From Sulfurimonas sp. hsl 1-7 (GTDB lineage Bacteria; Campylobacterota; Campylobacteria; Campylobacterales; Sulfurimonadaceae), in assembly GCF_030577135.1 (NCBI RefSeq), contig NZ_JAUIRR010000001.1, positions 599,561 to 663,560 on the forward strand: 64,000 nt of DNA, written 5' to 3'. Shown here piece after piece: positions 34,680 through 43,644 of this stretch. The translations under genes were made by a program, and so were the position numbers. The first letter of the stretch is position 1. Every line of letters starts with the position of its first letter. A model generated the notes under the pieces. It was not told the DNA's origin. It did no database searches and worked only from the letters and a program-made list of their open reading frames with translations.

Positions 34680-35642
34680 ATGAGTAGAATTTTTGAAGAC
34701 AATGAAATAGAAGGTAAAACTGGAACAGAACTCCAACAAGCTACACAGCAAATCAAACAAAGATTTGATCAAAAGAGAGGTTATTATCATAACTTACGCA
34801 ATCAACAAACTTTTTTTGAAAACTGGAATGAACTCAACCAACGTATAATTGATTTTGACACTAAATACTTCACTCCATGGAACCAACAATGGGCTACTAT
34901 TCAAAGAACAAACAATCCCCAAAGCATTTTAACTTCTTTTCAAAATGCTTTGGTCTTTTTTAACGACATGGATGAATTTATACTCAGCATATCAAATACC
35001 AATCAGAACAGTGAAGAGATTGAAAGTTTAAAAACAGAAATACTACAACATGTTGAAAGAGATATTTTAGATTTGAAAGCAAATATTTCTTCCGAAATAG
35101 AAAGAGGCATCAATAATTTGGTTGGTTTAAAAGCTGAATTAGGATTACAAAAAAACTTTAAAGATAATATTGATACAGAATTAAAAACCTCTATGAAATT
35201 TCGCTTTCGTTTTATGTCAGGATTTATGATAACATTATTTTTATTACCAATGCTTGTTTTATCTACATATTATTTTGATATTTTTAAAAATATTAATACA
35301 ACTGAACTATATGTTTTAAGGATCGGTATAACTATTTCACTAGCATTTTTTTCTTATTTCTTGTATTCTCAATATAAATTATATCAAATAATTTGCTTAC
35401 GTTACTCACACTTACAAGGTTTTTTAGGTGGTGGAGCAACATTTATTGGACAAATCATTGGATCAGAAAATTCAGAATTAAAACAAGATATTAATAAAAA
35501 ACTTGCCGAATTATTTATGGAATTAGAACATGTTTTTGGAGTTGCTAAAAAAAGTTCACATCCAGCTGAAATCTCTATTGAAAAAACAGGTGAACTTCTT
35601 GATAAGATTGCAAACATAACAAATGCATCTCCAAAAGCTTAA
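34680..35642 (+). CDS. Membrane-associated coiled-coil protein, unrecognised
   Basis: 320 residues. Residues 1-165 are polar, Gln/Asn-rich and helical with coiled-coil character; two membrane segments follow (about 181-200 and 215-236); the last 80 residues are helical again. A short cytosolic hairpin-like topology is likely. No family recognised. It is more AT-rich than its neighbours and separates the maturation protease from the hydrogenase structural genes, meeting hupL tail to tail with a 4-base overlap. That makes it a probable insertion unrelated to the hydrogenase. Confidence 0.7.
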   Translation: MSRIFEDNEIEGKTGTELQQATQQIKQRFDQKRGYYHNLRNQQTFFENWNELNQRIIDFDTKYFTPWNQQWATIQRTNNPQSILTSFQNALVFFNDMDEFILSISNTNQNSEEIESLKTEILQHVERDILDLKANISSEIERGINNLVGLKAELGLQKNFKDNIDTELKTSMKFRFRFMSGFMITLFLLPMLVLSTYYFDIFKNINTTELYVLRIGITISLAFFSYFLYSQYKLYQIICLRYSHLQGFLGGGATFIGQIIGSENSELKQDINKKLAELFMELEHVFGVAKKSSHPAEISIEKTGELLDKIANITNASPKA

Positions 35643-37321
35643 AAAGCTACATTAGTAGTTTTATACTTTGCAAGTTCTTTCCCTTTTGCATCTATAACAT
35701 GCACCGCACATGCCAAACATGGATCAAAAGAGTGGATAACCCGCAATACTTCTAACGGCTTTTCTCTATCTTCTATCTTTAAACCAATTAAGCCCTCTTC
35801 GTATGCACCTCTGAGTCCGTCAAAGTTTTTCGGTGTGGCATTCCAAGTTGTCGGAGCTATTACCGAATAGTTTTGTATCTTTGCATCTTTTATGTTGATA
35901 AAGTGAGAAAGCATCCCTCTTGGCACTTCCAAAAATGCCCTTCCCTGCGTTTGTGTCTCTAAAGCTTCAAAACTGTACTTTGTCCATGTATCGGTATCGT
36001 AGTATTTTATATTTTGCAGCAACTCTGAAGCAATCTTGAAAATATACTCACATACATAAATGCTCTCTATTGCGCGGGCTGCATTTCTCCCTACAGATGT
36101 ACAAATATCGATGAGTTCCAAATTGGTCTCTTTTAAGAACTCATCTACAAATGAAGTGATGAGAGGATTCTTTTTAGAATAGCTTATGAGCAGTCGTGCG
36201 AGCGGTCCCGTCTCCATCGGCTGTTTATCGTAACGCGGGGCTTTGATCCATGAGTACTTGTCATCATTTTTTGCTGTTTTTAAAGAGCCGTCACTGTTTA
36301 GATCGGTATATTTTACTTCCTGCTCGGGCGTACTACCGTCATACCAAGATCGATCAACCTCTTCGGTAATTTTTTCAGGATCAAAATCTTGCACATTCTC
36401 AAAATCGTGCTTGTAGATTACACCGTCGCTAAAGAGTTTTCTCTCCCCTTCAAAGCTGTAACCGCCCGATGACATGTAGTTCCCATTAGCTCTTCCGATG
36501 CCCGCTTTTATCTCATCACGATACACCATCGCCAAGAGTTTTGCATCCGGAAGGTATGCCCGCTGGATAAACTCCTGTGCCTCTTTCATAATGAAAAGAT
36601 AGTCATTTACCCTTTGAGGATTCAACATATCTGCTACACTTGTCACTCCGCCAACTACCAGAGTTTGGGGATGGGGAGTTTTTGCACCGAAAATCGCTAC
36701 CGCTTTACTCACCTTTGTTTGAAACTTGAGCGCTTCGAGATAGTGAGAAATAAGCAGCAGGTTTTGCTCAGGAGAGAGTTTATATGTTTTATGCCCCCAG
36801 TAGCCGTTGGCAAATGGGCCGAGCTTTCCACTTTTTACAAAAGTATCCAGTTTTTTCAATGTCTCTTCATAGTGAGAATGGGAGTTTCTAAAAGGGTTTT
36901 CATGGTACTTGTGTGCCTCTTTGGATGTCATTTTCGGATCAGCATTTAGGGCACTGGTTACATCCACATAGTCTAAAGAGTGCAGATGATAAAAATGAAC
37001 CACATGATCCTGAATAAACAGTGCCATAGCCATAAGATCACGAATGATCTCGGCATTTTTAGGAATCTTAAGAGAGTATGCATCTTCAACACACGTTATA
37101 GCTCCACGAAAATGGGAGTTTGTACACACGCCGCAAATACGCCCCGCCATCAATCCCGCATCTCTTGGATCGCGACCTTGTAGTATAGTCTCTATTCCTC
37201 GAAACAGCTGTCCGCTTGCCCAGGCATCTTGAACGACATTGTTCTCATCCACCTCAACCTCTACACGCAGATGTCCCTCTATTCTCGTGATTGGATCGAT
37301 AACAATTTTTTTAAGACTCAT
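35639..37321 (-). CDS. hupL: [NiFe]-hydrogenase large subunit
   Basis: 560 residues. The N-terminal Ni motif RICGVCTNSH (Cys63, Cys66) and the C-terminal DPCLACAVH (Cys535, Cys538) provide the four Ni/Fe-binding cysteines; cleavage after His541 would remove a 19-residue tail. It lacks a signal peptide, as expected since the small subunit has none either. It starts inside the end of the small-subunit fusion gene (11-base overlap). Enzyme class is most like the cytoplasmic group-2-type uptake hydrogenases, judged by partner and motifs; group must be confirmed by phylogeny. Confidence 0.95.
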   Translation of the reverse strand: MSLKKIVIDPITRIEGHLRVEVEVDENNVVQDAWASGQLFRGIETILQGRDPRDAGLMAGRICGVCTNSHFRGAITCVEDAYSLKIPKNAEIIRDLMAMALFIQDHVVHFYHLHSLDYVDVTSALNADPKMTSKEAHKYHENPFRNSHSHYEETLKKLDTFVKSGKLGPFANGYWGHKTYKLSPEQNLLLISHYLEALKFQTKVSKAVAIFGAKTPHPQTLVVGGVTSVADMLNPQRVNDYLFIMKEAQEFIQRAYLPDAKLLAMVYRDEIKAGIGRANGNYMSSGGYSFEGERKLFSDGVIYKHDFENVQDFDPEKITEEVDRSWYDGSTPEQEVKYTDLNSDGSLKTAKNDDKYSWIKAPRYDKQPMETGPLARLLISYSKKNPLITSFVDEFLKETNLELIDICTSVGRNAARAIESIYVCEYIFKIASELLQNIKYYDTDTWTKYSFEALETQTQGRAFLEVPRGMLSHFINIKDAKIQNYSVIAPTTWNATPKNFDGLRGAYEEGLIGLKIEDREKPLEVLRVIHSFDPCLACAVHVIDAKGKELAKYKTTNVAF

Positions 37322-39737
37322 CTTCTACTTCCTCTTCATACTTTCTCTCATTGGCAAACTTATCAAAAAAACCGGCCTCTACACACCCCATACAACCATG
37401 ACCCGCTTGAACAGGCCAACTTGTACCACCGTTAAACTTCATAGTCGGGCAGTTTGCATTTGCATAAGGACCTTTACATCCCATCTCAAAAAGGCAGTAC
37501 CCTTTTTTGGCACCCTCATCGCCCCACTCTTTTACAAACTCACCAAGTTCATAGTGTCCGCGTCTCTCACAGTTGTCATGGATTCTCCCCTCGTAAGCCC
37601 ACAGAGGTCTGTTGAACGAATCCAATGGCGGTAACTCTTCGAACATCAGGTACGAAAGAAGTGTGCCTACAATATTTGTCGGGTTTGTAGGACAACCCGG
37701 TATGTTTATAACATCGTCACGCCCAAGCGCTTGTGCTACACCTACAGCTCCCGTCGGGTTTGGAGCAGCAGCTACCACTCCGCCGTCAAATGCACAACTT
37801 CCAACCGCCATAATAAGTGCCGCATCTTTGGCTGTTTTTTGTAAAAGTTCAAGTCCCGTTGTACCCTTTGGACCGATTCTTAAGTACTTTCCATCCATTG
37901 CAAGCGGAACAGCCCCCTCTACTATGAGGACATACTCCCCTTTTTGATTTTTAACGATATCTTCTAAAACAGTTTCACTCTGATCACCGCTTGGACTCAT
38001 TAACAACTCATGATAATCCAGCGACACATAATCAAATATCAGATCTTCTATTGCCGGGTTTTCCGATTTTATAAAAGCTTCCGAGTTCCCACTACAATCT
38101 GCCAGCTCCAGCCAAATAATAGGTACGCGGTTGAGTGTTTTGATCCCTCTTTCTACAACCTCTTCAAAATTGGGGTGCAGTTGCATATTTGCAGTTACCA
38201 TAGAGATCCAACTGTTGACTTTATGCTTTTCGATCTCTATCGACTCTAAAGCATTCTCCAAATTCTCTGCGGAGAGGTTGTTTCTAGGATGCAAAGTGTT
38301 GAATTTATCAAGACGTTTTTGTACAGCTTGTATCTCTTTTTCTCTTTGTAGCTCCTCAGGAGTTTTTCTCACCATATTTGGATCGATGAGATCTTGCGAG
38401 TCTTTTATGATATCTTGTACCATCACCTTACATTTTCCACATACACGACCCGCCTGGGAAAACGGTGCCAACTCAGAAAATGAAGCGATTCCCGTCTCTT
38501 TTACAATATCTACAAGGTCTTGCTGATACACATGTTCACAACTACATACAAGTCTTCCGCGCTCACCTACAAGTCTGTTCTCATAAAGGTAGTTAATATC
38601 TACTTTTTGTCCGCTATCCATAAGCGTCTCTAAATACCCTACGTCAACATTTGAGTTTATCCCGATAAAGCGTGTCAGTTTATCCCCGTTGAAAAAGTAC
38701 TCATCTATTCTGTTGTCTTTTTTCGATGTTATTAAAACCTTTTCATACTCACAAGAAAAAGATGGAGAGCGCACCTCTATAAGATCGAAGTTCCCAACTT
38801 TGAGCATATCTACATCGATCTCACGAGTGAACTCTTTTTTCTCCAGGTTTAATATATGAGCAATGGCACAATCAGCCTGAAGTGTACACGCTTTTACATG
38901 CCCCGCTATAAAGTTAAACTCTTCCACTTCAGCACATTCACCTATAGCATAGATATTTTCATCTTCGGTTTGCATATAGTTATTTGTAAGAAGCCCTTTA
39001 TTCGACTTAAGAACATCACGAAACAGTTCTATATTTGGTTTTATTCCCACTCCAAATACAACAAAAGGGTTTTCAATTTTCATCTTCTTGGTTTGCAGGG
39101 AAGTTATCTCGGAGTTGACTACCTCTTTATCTATAATCTCATCCTCATACGAGATCGAGACTTTTCCATTTTCTGTGTAAGAGTTTTCTATAGTTTTAAT
39201 AGCATCGATCGAGAGGTCTTTACTGTAAAGAGCGTTAGAGCGTACAAGGAGTGTAATATGCTTGACCGCATCCATATCACTCAATGTTTCAAGCAGTTCG
39301 AGTGCTATCGGTCCGGCACCTACGATCACAACCTCTCTGCCCTGAACACCCTCATGGATCTTTTTACAATCACGGGCACTTCTAAAAACGGTAGCGTTTG
39401 AAATGTTTTGTATATCAAAGAGTGTAATAGGTAAAGAGCCTGTAGCGATAATGAGCTTGTCATAACCGTACATTGCATCCTCGGTTAATACACGCTTATG
39501 CTCTCTGTCAATAGATGTAATTTTTTGACGCAGTTCCAGTTTTATCTTAGGGTGGAGCGGGATGGCAATATCATCGACTTCATCAGAGTCGTCTACCAAA
39601 CGGCATAAGTGGATTCTGTCATACGAGGGATACTCTTCATCACTTAAAAGAACTATATCTAAAGAGATATCCTCTTGAATCAGTTTATTTGCAATATAAG
39701 CACCTGCAATCCCCGCACCGATAATTACAACTCTCAT
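37311..39737 (-). CDS. Fusion: FAD/NAD(P) oxidoreductase + BFD [2Fe-2S] domain + [NiFe]-hydrogenase small subunit
   Basis: 808 residues in one uninterrupted frame. 1-~375: NirB-like pyridine-nucleotide-disulfide oxidoreductase (FAD motif GAGIAGAY at 7-14, second dinucleotide motif GAGPIALE at 140-147, FAD-binding IYAIGECAE). 390-445: BFD-like domain with Cys398, 400, 433, 436. ~450-530: helical linker. 535-808: complete small subunit with Cys548, 648, 682 (proximal), His720, Cys723, 748, 754 (distal), Cys763, 782, 785 (medial). The usual CxxC at the proximal site reads CSGN, Asn551 replacing the second Cys. There is no Tat signal, so the enzyme is cytoplasmic. Predicted electron path: NiFe site, three clusters, [2Fe-2S], FAD, NAD(P). 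Overlaps the large-subunit gene. Confidence 0.93.
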   Translation of the reverse strand: MRVVIIGAGIAGAYIANKLIQEDISLDIVLLSDEEYPSYDRIHLCRLVDDSDEVDDIAIPLHPKIKLELRQKITSIDREHKRVLTEDAMYGYDKLIIATGSLPITLFDIQNISNATVFRSARDCKKIHEGVQGREVVIVGAGPIALELLETLSDMDAVKHITLLVRSNALYSKDLSIDAIKTIENSYTENGKVSISYEDEIIDKEVVNSEITSLQTKKMKIENPFVVFGVGIKPNIELFRDVLKSNKGLLTNNYMQTEDENIYAIGECAEVEEFNFIAGHVKACTLQADCAIAHILNLEKKEFTREIDVDMLKVGNFDLIEVRSPSFSCEYEKVLITSKKDNRIDEYFFNGDKLTRFIGINSNVDVGYLETLMDSGQKVDINYLYENRLVGERGRLVCSCEHVYQQDLVDIVKETGIASFSELAPFSQAGRVCGKCKVMVQDIIKDSQDLIDPNMVRKTPEELQREKEIQAVQKRLDKFNTLHPRNNLSAENLENALESIEIEKHKVNSWISMVTANMQLHPNFEEVVERGIKTLNRVPIIWLELADCSGNSEAFIKSENPAIEDLIFDYVSLDYHELLMSPSGDQSETVLEDIVKNQKGEYVLIVEGAVPLAMDGKYLRIGPKGTTGLELLQKTAKDAALIMAVGSCAFDGGVVAAAPNPTGAVGVAQALGRDDVINIPGCPTNPTNIVGTLLSYLMFEELPPLDSFNRPLWAYEGRIHDNCERRGHYELGEFVKEWGDEGAKKGYCLFEMGCKGPYANANCPTMKFNGGTSWPVQAGHGCMGCVEAGFFDKFANERKYEEEVEDES

Positions 39738-39774
39738 GACTCACCTCATATAGCATTTCTTTGCTCTTATTGTA

Positions 39775-40308
39775 TCAAGAATTAAAGTAACTCGCTACTA
39801 TCTCATCCAATTCTATAACATTTTCTCTTTGCTTGGCTTCAATTCCCAACAATTTCATTTGAGATAGCACACTTTGAATATATATTTGCCACTCTTTTCT
39901 TAAAACGTCACTCACTCCAACCTCAACACTCATAATGTCATTTGGGACAATACTTATAACTGTTGTCTTAGCTACAGTTCCGGACAAAGAACATACTTGC
40001 AACATCTCGGCAATTTCAACTTCGCTCGCTGTCTTTTTGACTATGTCACCCTCTAAGAACTGCTCTGTATTTTTTATGATTATCTCGCCTGCATCTCTGT
40101 TTTGCTCCGAAGAGGTATTGACAATGAGGAGTTTATCATACGCTTGTAACAGCTCCATAAGTTTTAGTCCTAAAGTCCCGCCCTCTATTATCTCAAAGGG
40201 GATAGAAAAATCGTAGTTCTCTTTTATATAACGCACGGCATAAACGCCTATACCTTCATCTTTAAAAAGAACGTTTCCCGAACCCACCAGTGCTATGTTT
40301 TTTCCCAT
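39775..40308 (-). CDS. Hydrogenase-maturation-protease paralogue lacking two metal ligands
   Basis: 177 residues that align throughout with the protease at 34039 (GSGNVLFKDEGIGVYAVRYIKENY, GG..GLKLMELL, ISIVP). The first acidic ligand position is kept (Asp17/Glu18), but the position of Asp63 is Asn64 (LLIVNTSS) and that of His93 is Ser95 (TASEVE). Between hypF (1-base gap) and the fusion gene, so made with this hydrogenase. Either it uses other residues to process HupL or it acts as a non-catalytic chaperone. Family is clear; activity is doubtful. Confidence 0.8.
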   Translation of the reverse strand: MGKNIALVGSGNVLFKDEGIGVYAVRYIKENYDFSIPFEIIEGGTLGLKLMELLQAYDKLLIVNTSSEQNRDAGEIIIKNTEQFLEGDIVKKTASEVEIAEMLQVCSLSGTVAKTTVISIVPNDIMSVEVGVSDVLRKEWQIYIQSVLSQMKLLGIEAKQRENVIELDEIVASYFNS

Positions 40309-40309
40309 C

Positions 40310-42541
40310 TTATTTCTCTTTTTTCATATGCAGTGCATAGTAGGCTTGACCAAGAGATATACCACCGTCATTGATCGCAGTTTTACTCTGGAAATAGTAA
40401 TCTATACCATTCTTTTCAAAAGCTGCAATAGTTTTTTCAAGCAAGGTTTTGTTTTGAAATACACCGCCGCTCAAAATCACAGGCAGTTCGGGATGTTTAA
40501 GTGCGAGCTCAACCATTATATTTTTGAGTGTATTTATAAATTTTGAGGCGATCAATGCTTTTTCTTTTTCGTTTAATATCTCTACTATCATCTCTTTAAA
40601 CTCTATTATCTCATTGTTGATTCTATAGGGATAACTTGCATCACTTTTATGCTCTTGTGCACACTTCTCAACGATCAGCCCGCTTTCCCCCTCATAACTT
40701 AGGTTATTTAGGTTACCGCCAAAAGCATACACGGCATCAAACAATCTGCCGATCGAACTGCTCTTTGGAGAGTTTAGCTGTTTTGTGTACATGAGGTGGT
40801 AATTATCTATCTCTTCTTTGGAAAAGGAGTTTACTAGCTCATGCTCCATCTCTAAGATCTCCTCTTTAGTAAAAGATTCAAACAACAATGAAAGTGCTAC
40901 ACGTCGAGGTTCTTTTACAGCCTTTTCTCCCCCTAAAAGAGAGAACTGTTGAAGATGATACAATCGTTTATACTCACTTGAACTCACACGTAAAACTTCA
41001 CCGCCCCATAAAGTGGCATCATCTCCGTAACCAGTACCGTCAAAACAAAATGCTAAAGCCTCATCTTCCAAGTTATACTCTGCCATACACGCCAGTGCAT
41101 GTGCATAGTGGTGTTGCACTTCCAAAAGCTCTGCATCTTTATGCTCAGCAATGTAGCTTTTTGCCCATTTACTCGTTTCATAGTGTGGATGTTTATCGCA
41201 TACAATGATGTCGGGTTCAAAATTGTACAGCCGTTTAAAAGTATCAAGTGTGCGTAAGAAATACTCAAAGGCTTCGAGTGAATTTAGGTCGCCTATGTGG
41301 GGAGAGAGGATCATATGGTTTTCAAATGCCAAAGTGATGGTACTTTTTTGATGCGCACCGAGAGCGAGTATCTTTTTAGTAGATGTGTGCTTTTGATGAA
41401 AACTTTGTGGTGTAAATCCGCGGGCATTTCTTAAAACGATCTGCTTCTCTGCAACACTGCAAACCACACTGTCATCACAGGCATTAACTATCTCTCTATT
41501 ATGTGAGAGAGTGTGTTCAAGAAACGGAAGCTTTTTATGCAACTCCTCTTCATCGGTAATGATAGGCTCATCACCCAAGTTTGCACTTGTTGCCACTATA
41601 GGATGCTCAAGCTTTTCTAAGATCAGCTCATGCAGAGGGGTATAAGGTAAAAACACACCTACTCTGTCAATATTTGGTGCTATGAGAGAGGATAAAAAGC
41701 TGTTCTCTTTTTTTCTCACTATAACTATGGGACGCTCTTTTGAGAGGATCAGCTCCTCATCTTTCTCGCTCAAGTAAGCTGCCTTTTTAATTTCTTCAAT
41801 ATCTTTAAACATCACCGCAAAAGGTTTCGTCGGACGGTTTTTATGTTTTCTTAGCTCCTGCACCGCTTGATCGTTTGTGGCATCACACACTATATGAAAC
41901 CCGCCCAACCCTTTGAGCGCCAAGATTTTGCCATCGTTAATATAACCGGCAAACTCCTCTATGGAAAAGTTCAGTGTAGGTCCACAATCAAAACACGAGC
42001 TTGGCTGTGCATGAAAACGGCGATCTGTCGGCTCGCTATACTCTTTTTGACACTCCTCGCACATCTCAAACTCTTGCATTGAGGTGTTTTTTCTATCATA
42101 GGGCAGCTCTTTAACTATGCTGTATCTCGGTCCACAGTTTGTACAGTTGATAAAAGGGTATTTGTAACGTCTGTTTGCTGGGTCGTTCATCTCATCTCTG
42201 CAATCTTGGCACATTGAGATATCTGGCGAGAGCATTGTAGTGACATCGGTATTATTTGAGCGAAGAATTGAAAACTCTTGCGTGTTTTGGAGTTCAAGTG
42301 TTTGTAGCTCGATCCTGTCTATGCGAGCCAATGGCGGGTGTTTCTCTTTTAGCTCTTCTAAAAAACTCTCTATAGAGCTATTTAGCCCTTCAACCTCTAT
42401 AACTACACCCTCGCCGCTGTTTAATACATATCCTGACAATGAGTGCTTAAGTGAGAGCTGATATACAAACGGGCGAAATCCGACACCTTGTACCACCCCT
42501 GCTATATCCAGTCTTAATCGTTTTTGAGAGTTCTTTTTCAT
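40310..42541 (-). CDS. hypF: Carbamoyltransferase HypF
   Basis: 743 residues, full length. Order: acylphosphatase domain (GVVQGVGFRPFVYQL), two zinc fingers (CQDCRDEM...CTNCGPRYS and CEECQKEY...CFDCGPTL), YrdC-like domain (LKGLGGFH, KNRPTKPFAVM), and Kae1-like domain (HHYAHALACMAE, SGGVFQN). Makes the carbamoyl group for HypE, i.e. the CN ligands. It heads the operon hypF-protease paralogue-fusion-hupL, apart from hypBCDEA. Confidence 0.96.
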   Translation of the reverse strand: MKKNSQKRLRLDIAGVVQGVGFRPFVYQLSLKHSLSGYVLNSGEGVVIEVEGLNSSIESFLEELKEKHPPLARIDRIELQTLELQNTQEFSILRSNNTDVTTMLSPDISMCQDCRDEMNDPANRRYKYPFINCTNCGPRYSIVKELPYDRKNTSMQEFEMCEECQKEYSEPTDRRFHAQPSSCFDCGPTLNFSIEEFAGYINDGKILALKGLGGFHIVCDATNDQAVQELRKHKNRPTKPFAVMFKDIEEIKKAAYLSEKDEELILSKERPIVIVRKKENSFLSSLIAPNIDRVGVFLPYTPLHELILEKLEHPIVATSANLGDEPIITDEEELHKKLPFLEHTLSHNREIVNACDDSVVCSVAEKQIVLRNARGFTPQSFHQKHTSTKKILALGAHQKSTITLAFENHMILSPHIGDLNSLEAFEYFLRTLDTFKRLYNFEPDIIVCDKHPHYETSKWAKSYIAEHKDAELLEVQHHYAHALACMAEYNLEDEALAFCFDGTGYGDDATLWGGEVLRVSSSEYKRLYHLQQFSLLGGEKAVKEPRRVALSLLFESFTKEEILEMEHELVNSFSKEEIDNYHLMYTKQLNSPKSSSIGRLFDAVYAFGGNLNNLSYEGESGLIVEKCAQEHKSDASYPYRINNEIIEFKEMIVEILNEKEKALIASKFINTLKNIMVELALKHPELPVILSGGVFQNKTLLEKTIAAFEKNGIDYYFQSKTAINDGGISLGQAYYALHMKKEK

Positions 42542-42564
42542 TGGTTTGATTATACCTGATATAT

Positions 42565-42572
42565 GCTATACT
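42565..42572 (+). promoter_or_regulatory. Extended -10 of the MOSC gene; nearly leaderless
   Basis: TGC then TATACT ends 6 bases before the ATG at 42579, so the transcript would begin at or within a base or two of the start codon. The same TGCTATACT-N6-ATG arrangement precedes arsR at 50137. Confidence 0.45.
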
Positions 42573-42578
42573 TCAAAG

Positions 42579-43115
42579 ATGTATAACCATTCGTATCCAG
42601 TTTTTATCCACTATATTTTCACCTCTCCAAAACACAACTACTTTACAAGAGAAAAATTTGACGCAGGCGATGCACCTACCATAGAGCATTCAAATATAAA
42701 ACTTTATAAAGATAAAGGGTTAGAGGGTGACCGCTTTGAGTTTTCGAAATATCCGATCACACTCATCTCTGCCGAAGTGATCGATGAGACCTCTAAAGAA
42801 TTAGGCTTTGAGGTAGATCCGAAACTGTTCCGTAGAAACATAGTTATTAGTGGCATCCATCTTAATTCTTTGATCGGAAAAAAGTTTTATCTGGGTGATG
42901 TGCTTTGCGAAGGTGTGGCTCATTGTGCACCCTGTACCTGGATGAATGCCGTGATCGCAAAAGGTACTTACAAGTTGATGAAAGGGAGAGGCGGTCTGCG
43001 TATAAGAGTTTTAAGCGATGGAGTATTGGAACTTGGAAGTACTACGATCACTACCGATGAAGCAATCACGCTTGAGCCCATTACTCCCCTTAGCACTCCA
43101 AAAATACCAACTTAA
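42579..43115 (+). CDS. MOSC-domain protein
   Basis: 178 residues from ATG 42579; an upstream TTG at 42546 lies within the promoter and is not used. RRNIVISGIHLNSLIGKKFYLGD and the cysteine in CEGVAHCAPC match the MOSC domain of molybdenum-cofactor sulfurase C termini and YiiM-like proteins, which bind or transfer activated sulfur to Mo enzymes. Substrate unknown. Divergent from hypF, so perhaps only a neighbour. Confidence 0.82.
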   Translation: MYNHSYPVFIHYIFTSPKHNYFTREKFDAGDAPTIEHSNIKLYKDKGLEGDRFEFSKYPITLISAEVIDETSKELGFEVDPKLFRRNIVISGIHLNSLIGKKFYLGDVLCEGVAHCAPCTWMNAVIAKGTYKLMKGRGGLRIRVLSDGVLELGSTTITTDEAITLEPITPLSTPKIPT

Positions 43116-43136
43116 ATATTTAAAATAGTATATAGT

Positions 43137-43583
43137 TTACAACATACTTCTAAGTATGATCGCATAATGCAATACTACGAGGTTTAAAAACAGAACCATT
43201 AAAGAGGAACTGCGTGAAAGAAAGTTTTGCAGTTTTGTACGACATTTGCCATTTGTTTTAAAGGCCACAACAAAGTGTATGATAGTAAAGAGTATTACAA
43301 ATGCAACAAGCATCATCTTATTGAAAAAGACAGTTCCAAGCGGGCTTGTATCACCCTCTAAGAGTGCATATATTAGCCCTTTGTCATCTGCCATCAAGAT
43401 ACCGCTTACAAGCAGGATTACAAGTGATACAATCTCAAAATAGCCGAAAATCGGGCCAATATTTGGATACACCTCTTTTTGTTTCGATTTATCTCGAAGC
43501 GATACTCCCAAAACAAACATAAAGATCGAACCGCCGATCCAAGCCATTGCGGCCATTAGGTGAAAGTGTATTAAAAACTCCAA
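43137..43583 (-). CDS. CopD-like four-helix membrane protein
   Basis: 148 residues with four hydrophobic segments. FHLMAAMAWIGGSIFM resembles the conserved His/Trp segment of CopD-type copper-resistance and related haem-binding membrane proteins. His residues occur in segments 1 (HFH), 3 (IIHF) and 4 (LHYA), fitting a haem- or copper-binding bundle. No cop genes are nearby; role unknown. Confidence 0.6.
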   Translation of the reverse strand: MEFLIHFHLMAAMAWIGGSIFMFVLGVSLRDKSKQKEVYPNIGPIFGYFEIVSLVILLVSGILMADDKGLIYALLEGDTSPLGTVFFNKMMLVAFVILFTIIHFVVAFKTNGKCRTKLQNFLSRSSSLMVLFLNLVVLHYAIILRSML

Positions 43584-43644
43584 ATATTTCCCTTATACAA
43601 TCTAAAATTGTATTTTAACGGATCTTCTTTGTCAAACTCTTTAA

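Noticed and set aside
38856-39401. 181-residue frame on + opposite the hydrogenase fusion gene
   Set aside because: Lies entirely antisense to a strongly supported coding region; no ribosome site, and the translated sequence has no motif.
37311-39737. Fusion of hydrogenase small subunit and flavoprotein as an assembly error
   Set aside because: The linker is a coherent helical segment without stop codons or frameshift, hupL overlaps normally, and both parts lack a truncated motif. Read data would still be decisive.
39735-39780. Sigma-54 (-24/-12) promoter for the hydrogenase genes
   Set aside because: No TGGCAC-N5-TTGC match was found; hypF, the protease and the fusion gene are too tightly spaced to need one here.
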